This document shows positions 42,846-51,186 of a stretch of 55,823 bases of DNA, piece by piece. The translations under genes and the position numbers were made by a program. Origin of the DNA: GCA-2733415 sp049609325 (GTDB lineage Bacteria; Bacteroidota; Bacteroidia; Flavobacteriales; Flavobacteriaceae); the NCBI GenBank assembly GCA_049609325.1, contig JBMYYK010000010.1:1-55823 (forward strand), read 5' to 3'. Below the pieces are notes generated by a model. That model saw nothing but the letters and a program-made list of their open reading frames with translations, did no database searches and was not told the origin of the DNA. Position 1 is the first letter of the stretch; each line of letters starts with the position of its first letter.

Positions 42846-43874
42846 CTATTTTATAAGAATGCTTTTGTATTTAGCAATATCTTTTAAAGTGATTCCTGTT
42901 CCTCTAACTACAGCTCTTAACGGATCTTCAGCAATATATACTGGCAAGTCTGTTTTTTTAGATAATCGCTTATCTAAACCACGTAACATCGATCCTCCTC
43001 CTGCTAAGTATATACCTGTATTATAGATATCAGCTGCTAATTCTGGCGGTGTTTGTGATAAGGTTTCCATCACCGCATCTTCAATTCTTAAAATTGATTT
43101 ATCTAATGCTTTGGCTATTTCTCTATAAGATATCTGCACTTGCTTAGGTTTTCCTGTTAACAAGTCTCTTCCTTGCACAGACATATCTTCTGGTGGAGTT
43201 TCTAAATCTTCAGTAGCAGCTCCTATTTGTATTTTAATTTTTTCTGCAGTACGATCACCTACATATAAGTTGTGCTGAGTACGCATGAAATACACAATGT
43301 CATTGGTAAACACATCTCCAGCAACCTTAACAGATTTATCGCATACAATCCCACCTAAAGCAATTACAGCAATTTCAGTTGTTCCTCCTCCTATATCAAT
43401 AACCATATTCCCTTTAGGTTGCATGATATCAACACCAATACCTACTGCAGCAGCCATTGGCTCATGTATTAAATACACCTCTTTCCCATTAACACGTTCT
43501 GCAGATTCTTTTACAGCACGCATTTCAACTTCAGTAATTCCTGAAGGAATACAAATTACCAAACGTAATGCAGGTGGAAATAGTTTTTTCTTTAATGCCG
43601 GAATGTTTTTAATGAACATTGTTAGCATTTTTTCTGAGGCATCAAAATCTGCTATTACTCCATCTTTTAACGGACGAATGGTTTTGATGTTTTCATGGGT
43701 TTTACCCTGCATCATATTGGCTTCTTGACCTACTGCAATAATTTGCTTTGAGATACGATCTCTAGCAACAATTGAAGGCGCGTCTACAACAACTTTCCCG
43801 TTATGAATAATCAACGTGTTTGCTGTACCTAAATCTATTGCTATTTCTTCAGTTAGGAAATCAAAAAATCCCAT
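42846..43874 (-). CDS. mreB: Rod shape-determining protein MreB
   Basis: A 342-residue bacterial actin. Nucleotide-binding motifs are IDLGTANTLI near the N-terminus, MVIDIGGGTTEIAVIALGG and LAGGGSMLRGL. MreB forms membrane-bound filaments that guide the wall-synthesis machinery. It begins the mreBCD-mrdA-rodA operon, has its own TACCTTTG -7 element at 43924-43931, and is separated from purH by a terminator. The leader is about 45 bases. Confidence 0.97.
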   Translation of the reverse strand: MGFFDFLTEEIAIDLGTANTLIIHNGKVVVDAPSIVARDRISKQIIAVGQEANMMQGKTHENIKTIRPLKDGVIADFDASEKMLTMFIKNIPALKKKLFPPALRLVICIPSGITEVEMRAVKESAERVNGKEVYLIHEPMAAAVGIGVDIMQPKGNMVIDIGGGTTEIAVIALGGIVCDKSVKVAGDVFTNDIVYFMRTQHNLYVGDRTAEKIKIQIGAATEDLETPPEDMSVQGRDLLTGKPKQVQISYREIAKALDKSILRIEDAVMETLSQTPPELAADIYNTGIYLAGGGSMLRGLDKRLSKKTDLPVYIAEDPLRAVVRGTGITLKDIAKYKSILIK

Positions 43875-43923
43875 ATGGTCATGATGTTTTAAAGGGTAAT
43901 ACTTATTTTTTGTGGCTATGTAC

Positions 43924-43931
43924 CAAAGGTA
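43924..43931 (-). promoter_or_regulatory. -7 promoter element of mreB operon
   Basis: Reads TACCTTTG on the minus strand (TAnnTTTG), 49 bases upstream of the mreB ATG and downstream of the purH terminator. Confidence 0.6.
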
Positions 43932-43963
43932 CTAAAAATAAGGAAAATTTTACATTAAAATAA

Positions 43964-43997
43964 AAAACTCCATGAAATAATTTGACATGGAGTTTTA
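43964..43997 (-). terminator. Terminator between purH and mreB
   Basis: On the minus strand a stem AAACTCCATG / CATGGAGTTT with a ~10-base loop, followed by a T run. Confidence 0.8.
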
Positions 43998-44017
43998 AAT
44001 TAGATTAACAGCACATT

Positions 44018-45547
44018 TTAGTGCTTAAAGTGTCTTGTTCCTGTAAATACCATTGCAAGTTTGTTTTCATTGCAATAGTCAATGCTTAATTGGTCTTTTA
44101 TAGAGCCTCCTGGCTGAATTACCGCTTTAATTCCAGCTTTATCTGCAATCTCTACACAATCTGGAAATGGAAAAAAAGCATCACTAGCCATTACTGCACC
44201 TTCTAAGTTGAACTCAAACTTAGTTGCTTTTTCAATCGCTTGATTTAAAGCATCAACACGAGAGGTTTGACCTGTTCCACTTGCACACAATTGTTTGTTT
44301 TTTACTAAAACTATTGTGTTTGACTTGGTGTGCTTACAAATCTTTGATGCAAAGATTAAATCGTCTTTTTGAGCATCAGTAGCTAACACATCTGTTTTAT
44401 CTACTAATTGATCTTTAGCATCAGTAACACTATTTCTATCTTGAACCAATACCCCGTTTAAACATGTTCTCACATTAGTTGCAGGCATTTCGATATCTTT
44501 TTGAACTAATAAAATTCTGTTCTTTTTACCTTTCAACACCTCTTCAGCCTCAGCAGTAAACCCAGGTGCAATTACCACTTCACAAAATAATTTATGAATT
44601 TCTTCAGCCGTAGGTAAATCAATTGTAGCATTAGCAATTAACACTCCACCAAATGCTGATGTTGGGTCTCCAGCTAAAGCATCTAAATACGCTTCTTTAA
44701 CAGTTGCTCTTTGAGCAAATCCGCATGCATTATTATGTTTTAACACTGCAAATGTTGGCGCTTCTCCAGTAAATTCGTTCATCAAATTTACAGCTGCATC
44801 AACATCTAACAAGTTGTTATAACTTAATTCTTTTCCATGTAACTTATCAAACATCGCGTCAAAATCACCGAAAAAGAATCCTTTTTGATGTGGGTTTTCA
44901 CCATAACGCAATGTTTTACCGTTATTATCACTTAATTTCAACGCCACCTCATCTCCATCTTGATTGAAGTAGTTAAAAATTGCCGTATCATAATGTGATG
45001 AAATATTAAATGCTTTTCCTGCAAATTTCTTACGTTCAACCAAAGTAGTTGTACCATTATTAGCAGTGATAATATCTAAAAACTCATCATATTGCTCCAT
45101 AGATGATACTATTACAGTATCCTTAAAGTTTTTAGCGGCTGCTCTAATTAATGAAATACCACCTATGTCAATTTTTTCAATGATATCTTGTTCTGGAGCT
45201 CCAGAAGCTACAGTTTTTTCAAACGGATATAAATCTACAATTACCAAATCTATTTGAGGAATGTTGTATTCTTTCATCTCAGCAACATCACCATCATGAT
45301 CTTGTCTGTTTAATATTCCTCCAAACACCTTAGGGTGCAGGGTTTTTACTCGCCCTCCTAAAATAGACGGATATGATGTTGTTTCTTCAACCGGAATAAC
45401 ATTTATTCCTAGTTCATTGATGAACTTTTCTGTACCTCCAGTAGAATAAATTGCAACTCCTAATTCATCTAGTTTTTTTACGATTGGGGCTAACCCATCT
45501 TTATGAAAAACTGAGATTAATGCAGATTTAATTGTTTTTGTAGCCAT
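44018..45547 (-). CDS. purH: Bifunctional AICAR transformylase/IMP cyclohydrolase
   Basis: A 509-residue enzyme for the last two steps of IMP synthesis. The N-terminal MGS-like IMP cyclohydrolase domain (IKSALISVFHKDGLAPIVKKL ... STGGTEKFINELG) covers ~1-145. The AICAR transformylase domain follows, with LRYGENPHQKGFF, the KHNNACGFA catalytic region and SDAFFPFPDCVE. The ATG at 45547 is used: a TATTTTTG -7 element at 45575-45582 covers the alternative start at 45577. The leader is only about 23 bases, too short for a purine riboswitch. Confidence 0.97.
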   Translation of the reverse strand: MATKTIKSALISVFHKDGLAPIVKKLDELGVAIYSTGGTEKFINELGINVIPVEETTSYPSILGGRVKTLHPKVFGGILNRQDHDGDVAEMKEYNIPQIDLVIVDLYPFEKTVASGAPEQDIIEKIDIGGISLIRAAAKNFKDTVIVSSMEQYDEFLDIITANNGTTTLVERKKFAGKAFNISSHYDTAIFNYFNQDGDEVALKLSDNNGKTLRYGENPHQKGFFFGDFDAMFDKLHGKELSYNNLLDVDAAVNLMNEFTGEAPTFAVLKHNNACGFAQRATVKEAYLDALAGDPTSAFGGVLIANATIDLPTAEEIHKLFCEVVIAPGFTAEAEEVLKGKKNRILLVQKDIEMPATNVRTCLNGVLVQDRNSVTDAKDQLVDKTDVLATDAQKDDLIFASKICKHTKSNTIVLVKNKQLCASGTGQTSRVDALNQAIEKATKFEFNLEGAVMASDAFFPFPDCVEIADKAGIKAVIQPGGSIKDQLSIDYCNENKLAMVFTGTRHFKH

Positions 45548-45574
45548 TGTGTGTGTTGTTATTTTTTGAAGGTG

Positions 45575-45582
45575 CAAAAATA
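45575..45582 (-). promoter_or_regulatory. -7 promoter element of purH
   Basis: Reads TATTTTTG on the minus strand (TAnnTTTG), 27 bases upstream of the purH ATG. Confidence 0.62.
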
Positions 45583-45617
45583 ATTGTAATCACTTAAAAC
45601 ACCATAGAATAAATGAG

Positions 45618-46106
45618 TTATTTTATGAATAATTGCTTTAAGTCTATTCCTGTTAATAGTTGAGCAACTTCTTCATTTACATAAGCTAAAAACTCTTCAT
45701 CTTCTTGATTAAACGGATCTATCGTCTTAGAATCAATATCTATTTGACCTACATTAACACCATCTATAAACAACGGTACAACAATCTCTGCTTTTACGGT
45801 AATACTACACGCAATATAATTATCTTGAGCATTGACATCTGGCACGACAAAATTAGCGTTACTTTCCGCTACTTGACCACAAATTCCTTTTCCGAACGGA
45901 ATAACTAAATGGTCTGTTGGCTCACCTACATACGCACTTAAATGCAATGTTTTTTCTTGGTGGTTAGCAAAATAAAATCCTACCCAATCATAAGCTTCTA
46001 AATTATCTTGTAATAACTGACACACGCCTTTCAGTCTATCAAAAACAGGTAGAGTAATATCTTTAGTTATTGTAGCTACTAATGGTTTTAAATTCTCGAA
46101 GGTCAT
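45618..46106 (-). CDS. GAF domain protein related to free methionine-(R)-sulfoxide reductase
   Basis: A 162-residue single GAF-domain protein. It aligns in pattern with fRMsr (YebR-type) proteins: YDWVGFYFAN, IPFGKGICGQVAES with Cys76, DNYIACS with Cys100 and VGQIDIDSKTIDPF. In fRMsr, Cys100 would match the catalytic Cys and Cys76 the resolving Cys; the third Cys that precedes IPFG in the E. coli protein is missing here (HLVIPFG). It may reduce free methionine-R-sulfoxide or be a divergent sensor. The ATG at 46106 is used because a TATTTTTG -7 element (46137-46144) overlaps the longer start at 46139. Confidence 0.85.
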   Translation of the reverse strand: MTFENLKPLVATITKDITLPVFDRLKGVCQLLQDNLEAYDWVGFYFANHQEKTLHLSAYVGEPTDHLVIPFGKGICGQVAESNANFVVPDVNAQDNYIACSITVKAEIVVPLFIDGVNVGQIDIDSKTIDPFNQEDEEFLAYVNEEVAQLLTGIDLKQLFIK

Positions 46107-46136
46107 TTTTATACTCTTTAAAATAAATAATTGGCG

Positions 46137-46144
46137 CAAAAATA
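46137..46144 (-). promoter_or_regulatory. -7 promoter element of the GAF protein gene
   Basis: Reads TATTTTTG on the minus strand (TAnnTTTG), 30 bases upstream of the chosen ATG, in the short divergent region shared with xrtF. Confidence 0.58.
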
Positions 46145-46193
46145 CTATTTCCTAAAAGAACTAATGTTTAAAAGTTGTTAATTTGCAAGAGCT

Positions 46194-46718
46194 ATGCGAT
46201 CATTTTTTCATAAATATAAAGGGGTTATCAAATTTTTAGGGGTGTTTACCATGTGCTACGTGGTACTATACGCGTTGTACACTGTATACCTGAAACTTTG
46301 CTCTAGCCCTGATCGGTTTACCATTATTGTTGCAGAGCAGTGTACTTACCTTATAGACTTACTTGGGTATACCACCAGATCTGAAATCAATACCAACTAC
46401 AATCACATACGATTATTTATTAACGACATACACATTGCCGGTGTTGCAGAAGGTTGTAATGCGATAAGCATCATCATTTTATTCACTTCATTTATCATCG
46501 CTTTTGCAAAAGACATCAAACAAACAGCTTTATACATTCTTTTTGGAATATTTGTAATTCACCTGATAAACATTATACGTATCGTTTTACTCATTATATG
46601 TATACATCATTACCCTAGTTTATCTGAAGCTTTACATAGTTATATTTTTCCAGGGATTATTTACTGTTGTGTATTTATTTTATGGGTGTTTTGGGTTAAA
46701 TCATTCAAGTCATCATAA
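46194..46718 (+). CDS. xrtF: Exosortase family protein XrtF
   Basis: A 174-residue polytopic inner-membrane protein of the exosortase/archaeosortase superfamily, short form. The three invariant residues are visible: Cys88 in VAEGCNAISII, Arg129 in LINIIRIVLL and His148 in SEALHSYIFPG. Exosortases are transpeptidase-like enzymes thought to cut a C-terminal tripartite signal (short motif, membrane helix, basic end) and transfer the protein, often to the cell surface. XrtF is a flavobacterial branch and is followed, as here, by its partner membrane protein 2 bases later. I found no protein in this window with a matching C-terminal signal. Confidence 0.9.
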   Translation: MRSFFHKYKGVIKFLGVFTMCYVVLYALYTVYLKLCSSPDRFTIIVAEQCTYLIDLLGYTTRSEINTNYNHIRLFINDIHIAGVAEGCNAISIIILFTSFIIAFAKDIKQTALYILFGIFVIHLINIIRIVLLIICIHHYPSLSEALHSYIFPGIIYCCVFILWVFWVKSFKSS

Positions 46719-46720
46719 TC

Positions 46721-47155
46721 ATGTCAAAACTCCATAACTACACATTAATCGGACTTCTTTTTGGTGTTTTAATTCTAATTAGAGCTTTTGAAAGTACTTT
46801 TTTTTACGACCCATATATTGAGTTTTATAAAAATCATTACGACACTAATCTTATAAACAACATCAACTATATAGCCTTGTTTACTCATACTGCTTTACGA
46901 TATGTTCTTAATACGGCAACTTCATTAGGTATTTTATATCTGGCTTTTAACTCAAAAGATGTTATCAAATTTGCTGTTGTTTTTTACTCAATAGCTTTCA
47001 TTATACTAATAACATTATACTTCATAATATCATATAATCTAACAGAAGGCACGTATCAGCTCTTTTTTTACATCAGACGCTTTTTAATTCAACCCATCTT
47101 TGTGCTTGTATTATTACCTGCATTTTATTACCAAAAAAAAAATCCTGCTAAATAG
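46721..47155 (+). CDS. Exosortase F system-associated membrane protein
   Basis: A 144-residue protein with about four hydrophobic segments and few charged residues. It contains the stretch LIRAFESTFFYDPYIEFYKNHY, followed by HTALRYVLNTATSLGILYLAF, a pattern I associate with the partner that always follows xrtF. Its action is unknown; it may help substrate recognition or later processing. Start 2 bases after the xrtF stop, so co-transcribed. The last codons overlap the left arm of a convergent terminator. Confidence 0.85.
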   Translation: MSKLHNYTLIGLLFGVLILIRAFESTFFYDPYIEFYKNHYDTNLINNINYIALFTHTALRYVLNTATSLGILYLAFNSKDVIKFAVVFYSIAFIILITLYFIISYNLTEGTYQLFFYIRRFLIQPIFVLVLLPAFYYQKKNPAK

Positions 47156-47168
47156 CAGGATTTTTTTT
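47137..47168. terminator. Bidirectional terminator between exosortase pair and ompH
   Basis: Stem AATCCTGCT (47141-47149) / AGCAGGATT (47154-47162), 4-base loop, flanked by A and T runs on both sides; it overlaps the end of the exosortase-associated gene. Confidence 0.88.
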
Positions 47169-47186
47169 AGGTCTAGTAACTATTAA

Positions 47187-47696
47187 TTACATTCCTAATT
47201 CTTTCTTTACGTCAGCCATTAAGTCTGGTCCGTCTGCTAATATAATTCCTGACCCAGTAGTAGAATCAATCACATATTGAAATCCTTTTGCTCTAGCAAC
47301 TTTTTGAATAGCTACACGAGCTTTTTCCATAATTGGCTTAATTAAACCTTCTTGTCTTTTACCCATTTCTTGCTGAGCATTTTGTTCATATTTTAACACA
47401 TTATCACGCATTCCTTGAACTTCTTGTGCTCTTTGTGCATTAACCTCATCTGTTTTACTTGAAGCCTCTGCTTGGTATTGTTTCATTTTGTTTTGCAACT
47501 CTGTAGCCATTGTTTGAATATCAGCCTCATACGTTTTTTGCAATTTTTGCAATTGATTTTGTGCAGATTTCATTTCTGGCATTGCAGCAATTAATTCTTG
47601 AGTATCAATATGCGCTACTTTACTTTGTGCATTTGTTAAACTTGTTGCTCCTAAAAATAATACTGCAGCAACTAAAAGCGTTTTAATTTGTTTCAT
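47187..47696 (-). CDS. OmpH/Skp family periplasmic chaperone (short)
   Basis: A 169-residue Skp-like chaperone with a signal peptide (residues 1-23, ending TNAQ). A start strand KVAHIDTQELIAAMPEM is followed by a long coiled coil (~residues 37-115, rich in Gln, Lys and Glu) and a return strand with KGFQYVIDSTTGSGIILADGPDLM. Skp trimers hold unfolded outer-membrane proteins in the periplasm and pass them to BamA. It lies last in uppS-bamA-ompH-ompH. Confidence 0.92.
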   Translation of the reverse strand: MKQIKTLLVAAVLFLGATSLTNAQSKVAHIDTQELIAAMPEMKSAQNQLQKLQKTYEADIQTMATELQNKMKQYQAEASSKTDEVNAQRAQEVQGMRDNVLKYEQNAQQEMGKRQEGLIKPIMEKARVAIQKVARAKGFQYVIDSTTGSGIILADGPDLMADVKKELGM

Positions 47697-47724
47697 TTTA
47701 ATAGTTTATTAGTGTTAATTTATT

Positions 47725-48537
47725 TTATTTTTCTTCTTCATCTTTTGGTGATGGTGATGGAGAACCACTAGTTTTATTTTTTTTAGCCTCGCGCTCTTCT
47801 AACATTTTTTTACGTTTCTCTTCAAAGGCTTTTTTACGTGCCTCACGAGCTTCTAAAGCTTTCTTTTTTCGTTCTTCTAACAACTGTTGTCTTTTTGCCT
47901 TACTATCAGCTTGCGCCTTTTGCTTAGCTTCTAAAGCTTCATTAATAACAGGTACTACAGTTTCTGTCTCAGCATCTTTTTTAGCTTTTTTATTTTTTGC
48001 TTGCTGGCGTTTAGCTGTACGCGTAATGCTTCTCACAATAAAATCACTTAAATCATAACGTTTGTTAGAATACATCATGACCACATCTGCCGATTTATCA
48101 AATATGAAATCGTATTTTTTGGCTTTAGCAAGCTCCTGCACTGCTGTTAAAACCTGGTCTTGTATTGGTTCAATTAATTTTTGCTTTTGAACAATTAAAT
48201 CGCCATTTGGACCAAATCTTTTTTGCTGATAATCTAATATCTCAGCCTCTTCCGCTTTAATATCTTCTTCCTTCTCTTCAATTAACTCTTTAGTTAATAG
48301 AACACGCTCATTTCTTAAGTCTAATTTTTTCTTTTCAATATCACGAAGTTTTAAATCAATCTCGCCTTTCCATTTCTGTACTTTAGCATCTAATTGACTT
48401 AAGGCCTCCTTATATTCTGGTATATTTTCAAGGATATATTCTGTATCAATATAACCAATTCTAATATTGCTACGTTGCGCATTACTACTAAACGCAGTAA
48501 ACACTAAAATAATTATTAAAAAAAATCTTGTTTTCAT
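47725..48537 (-). CDS. OmpH/Skp family protein with long charged C-terminal tail
   Basis: A 270-residue second OmpH-family protein. It has a signal peptide (ending SSNAQ), the start strand RIGYIDTEYILENIPEY, a coiled coil (~45-100) and the return region AKAKKYDFIFDKSADVVMMYS. After residue ~165 comes a ~100-residue Lys/Glu/Arg/Ala-rich helical extension ending in SGSPSPSPKDEEEK, absent from the shorter neighbour. The extension might be a second coiled coil or a wall-binding tail. Adjacent to bamA, so a part in outer-membrane protein delivery is likely. Confidence 0.9.
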   Translation of the reverse strand: MKTRFFLIIILVFTAFSSNAQRSNIRIGYIDTEYILENIPEYKEALSQLDAKVQKWKGEIDLKLRDIEKKKLDLRNERVLLTKELIEEKEEDIKAEEAEILDYQQKRFGPNGDLIVQKQKLIEPIQDQVLTAVQELAKAKKYDFIFDKSADVVMMYSNKRYDLSDFIVRSITRTAKRQQAKNKKAKKDAETETVVPVINEALEAKQKAQADSKAKRQQLLEERKKKALEAREARKKAFEEKRKKMLEEREAKKNKTSGSPSPSPKDEEEK

Positions 48538-48573
48538 AACTTATGGTGTTAATTGAAAATATCGTGCCAAAAC

Positions 48574-51186
48574 TTAAAATTCTCTACCCAAAATAAAATG
48601 CGTTTCCCAACCATGACTACCAGATTCGCCTTGTATACTATCAAATCCATGAGCAAAATCAATACCTAGCAATCCAAACGCTGGCATAAATATACGCATT
48701 CCTACTCCCGCAGAGCGATACATATTAAACGGATCATAGTCAGAATAACTATCAAATGAATTTCCAGCTTCGGCAAACACTAAAGCATAAATACTTGCCG
48801 CAGCAGATTTCATCGCTATTGGGTGACGTAATTCTAAAGAGAATTTGTTGTAAATCACCCCTCCATCATTACTTGACAAAGATTGATTTGGATACCCTCT
48901 TAAACGTATAGATTCTCTACTATCTAAACTATATGACCCTAAACCGTCACCTCCTAAATAAAAGCGTTCAAACGGCACTATTCCTCTATCACTATTATAC
49001 GCCCCAAGATAACCAAAATTTACGTTAGAACGCAACACCAATCTATTATATAAACTTGTATACCAATCTCCTTCAAATTTGATTTTATAAAATTCTAACC
49101 ATTTAAAGCGTTCTTGATCTACCTTACTTAAGTCTGCAGCTGCATCGTTAAAATCTGCTACTACATTGTTGTTTTCATCAATATAATTACCATGACTATT
49201 TTTTAACTTGTATGCCTCTTGATTTGCTAAATCTGCATAATCTACACCATTAATTAATGAATATGGAACCGTAAATTTTGCACTTAACGTAAATTTTGAA
49301 CCACGTTCTGGATATATCGGATTTATACCTTTACTATCTCTTGACAAGGCCACATTAAAGGCTAAGTTATTTGAAAATCCGTTACTAATATTTCTAAAGA
49401 TACCTACATTATAATTCTTTAAATTGTAATGTTGAAACGAAACAGAATTACTTAATGTAAAATAATCATCCGGCACTTTTAAACGCTTAGCCAACCCAAC
49501 AGAAATTGCAGAAATCAAAAAACGCTGGTCTCTATCAACTCTTCTTTCTCTAAAATCAAACTGATAATTGATAGATTGTGACAATGACACCGAAAATTGC
49601 TGCGGTTTTTTCCCTCCTAACCAAGGTTCCATAAATGAAAAACTATAGGTTTGATACGCCTGACTTGCCTGAGCTCTAAGAGTTAATCGTTGTCCATCTC
49701 CCATTGGTAGTGGATGATAAGCTTCTTTATTAAAAATGTTTCGTAAAGAGAAGTTGTTAAATGACAACCCTAAAGTTCCTACAAAACCTCCACCACCGAA
49801 ACCTCCTTGAAGTTCTACCTGGCTAGATCCTTTTTCTACTACAGAATACTCAACATCTACTGTACCTTCATTTGGATTTGGATTTTTAATATGTGGTACT
49901 AATTGCTCAGCATCAAAGAATCCCATTTGCCCTAGTTCACGTAAACTTCTAATGATTTTTTGTTTACTATATATTTGACCTGGTTTTGTTCTTAACTCAC
50001 GATAGATAACATGGTCATTAGTTTTATCGTTTCCAGTAACAGTAATGTTTTTAAAGTGTGTTAACTTACCTTCAGAAACTCTAATTTCAAAATCGATAGT
50101 GTCATTTCTTACCCCTACTTCAACTGGGACAACATTTGAAAACATGTACCCATTGTTCTGATATAAGTTAGTGATATCATCAGCATCTGGATTTGATGTA
50201 TCTGCAATTTGCTTTTCTAAAAGCACACCATTGTACACATCTCCTTTAAACAACCCTAATTTTTGTTGTAAATATTTATCTGTATAAATTGTATTACCAA
50301 CAAAATCAATGTTTCCTATATAATATTTTTTACCTTCTTTAATATCTACTTTTAAAGACACCGTTCCATTTTCATTAGTAACAGGATCTCCTCCCTTCAC
50401 ATCTACATCTCTATACCCTGCTTCTTTATACGCGTCAGTAATTGCCTGTAAATCTTCCTCGTAGTTTTCTTCTATAAACTTAGATCGCTTAAATGCTCGT
50501 AACGGGTTTTTAACACCACGTTCCTTAGTGTTTTTCATTTTACCACGTAACTTACTAGCTTTAAAACTTTCATTACCCGTAAAATCGATATGACTTACTT
50601 TAACTTTTTTACCTCTATCTATATTAACAACTAAATTCACTAACTCTTTTCCAGTAGAGTCTTTTTTAGACACTGTATTTAAATGAATTTTACTATTTAT
50701 ATAACCGTCTTTAGCGTATTTTGTTTCTAAATAATTTTTTGTTGTTGTCAATAGGTTTTCTGTAACCTTAACCCCTTTGGTCAACTTATTTTCTTTTATA
50801 ACCTCTTCTCGTTTAGATTTTTTAACCCCTACAACGTTTACCTCATTCAAACTTGCAAGCTCTTGCACCTCTATTTCTAAATATATTGCATTTCCTTCAA
50901 TTTTAGAAACAAACATATTTACATTACTAAACAAGTTTGAAGACCACAATTTTTTAATTGCGTTACTTGTTTTTTCTCCAGGAACCATTATTTCCTGCCC
51001 TTTTCTCAGCCCAGAAAAAGTTATAATTGTCTGTTTATTAAAACTTGCGTTACCAGAAACAGTAATATCTTCAATCAGATACTTTTTCCCAGCTGCATAA
51101 TTTCCTTCTTGAGCATTTACCTGAGTAGTAATTGCTAAAAAAATACATACGAAACTAAAAAATATTTTTCTACTTAAGTTGTTCAC
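48574..51186 (-). CDS. bamA: Outer membrane protein assembly factor BamA
   Basis: A ~870-residue Omp85 protein. After a signal peptide (ending VNAQ) come POTRA domains in the first ~450 residues (e.g. KYLIEDITVSGNASFNKQTIITFSGLRKGQ), and then the C-terminal beta-barrel with the conserved surface-antigen region ending in GIDFAHGFDS... and a C-terminal Phe (ILGREF). It inserts beta-barrel proteins into the outer membrane. No ATG is available: candidates are TTG at 51198 and GTG at 51186, both inside the end of uppS. I choose GTG, which gives a standard signal peptide (NNLSRKIFFSF). Two OmpH chaperone genes follow. Confidence 0.95.
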   Translation of the reverse strand: MNNLSRKIFFSFVCIFLAITTQVNAQEGNYAAGKKYLIEDITVSGNASFNKQTIITFSGLRKGQEIMVPGEKTSNAIKKLWSSNLFSNVNMFVSKIEGNAIYLEIEVQELASLNEVNVVGVKKSKREEVIKENKLTKGVKVTENLLTTTKNYLETKYAKDGYINSKIHLNTVSKKDSTGKELVNLVVNIDRGKKVKVSHIDFTGNESFKASKLRGKMKNTKERGVKNPLRAFKRSKFIEENYEEDLQAITDAYKEAGYRDVDVKGGDPVTNENGTVSLKVDIKEGKKYYIGNIDFVGNTIYTDKYLQQKLGLFKGDVYNGVLLEKQIADTSNPDADDITNLYQNNGYMFSNVVPVEVGVRNDTIDFEIRVSEGKLTHFKNITVTGNDKTNDHVIYRELRTKPGQIYSKQKIIRSLRELGQMGFFDAEQLVPHIKNPNPNEGTVDVEYSVVEKGSSQVELQGGFGGGGFVGTLGLSFNNFSLRNIFNKEAYHPLPMGDGQRLTLRAQASQAYQTYSFSFMEPWLGGKKPQQFSVSLSQSINYQFDFRERRVDRDQRFLISAISVGLAKRLKVPDDYFTLSNSVSFQHYNLKNYNVGIFRNISNGFSNNLAFNVALSRDSKGINPIYPERGSKFTLSAKFTVPYSLINGVDYADLANQEAYKLKNSHGNYIDENNNVVADFNDAAADLSKVDQERFKWLEFYKIKFEGDWYTSLYNRLVLRSNVNFGYLGAYNSDRGIVPFERFYLGGDGLGSYSLDSRESIRLRGYPNQSLSSNDGGVIYNKFSLELRHPIAMKSAAASIYALVFAEAGNSFDSYSDYDPFNMYRSAGVGMRIFMPAFGLLGIDFAHGFDSIQGESGSHGWETHFILGREF

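Noticed and set aside
45548..45617. Purine riboswitch before purH
   Set aside because: The promoter element is only 27 bases from the start codon, leaving no room for an aptamer.
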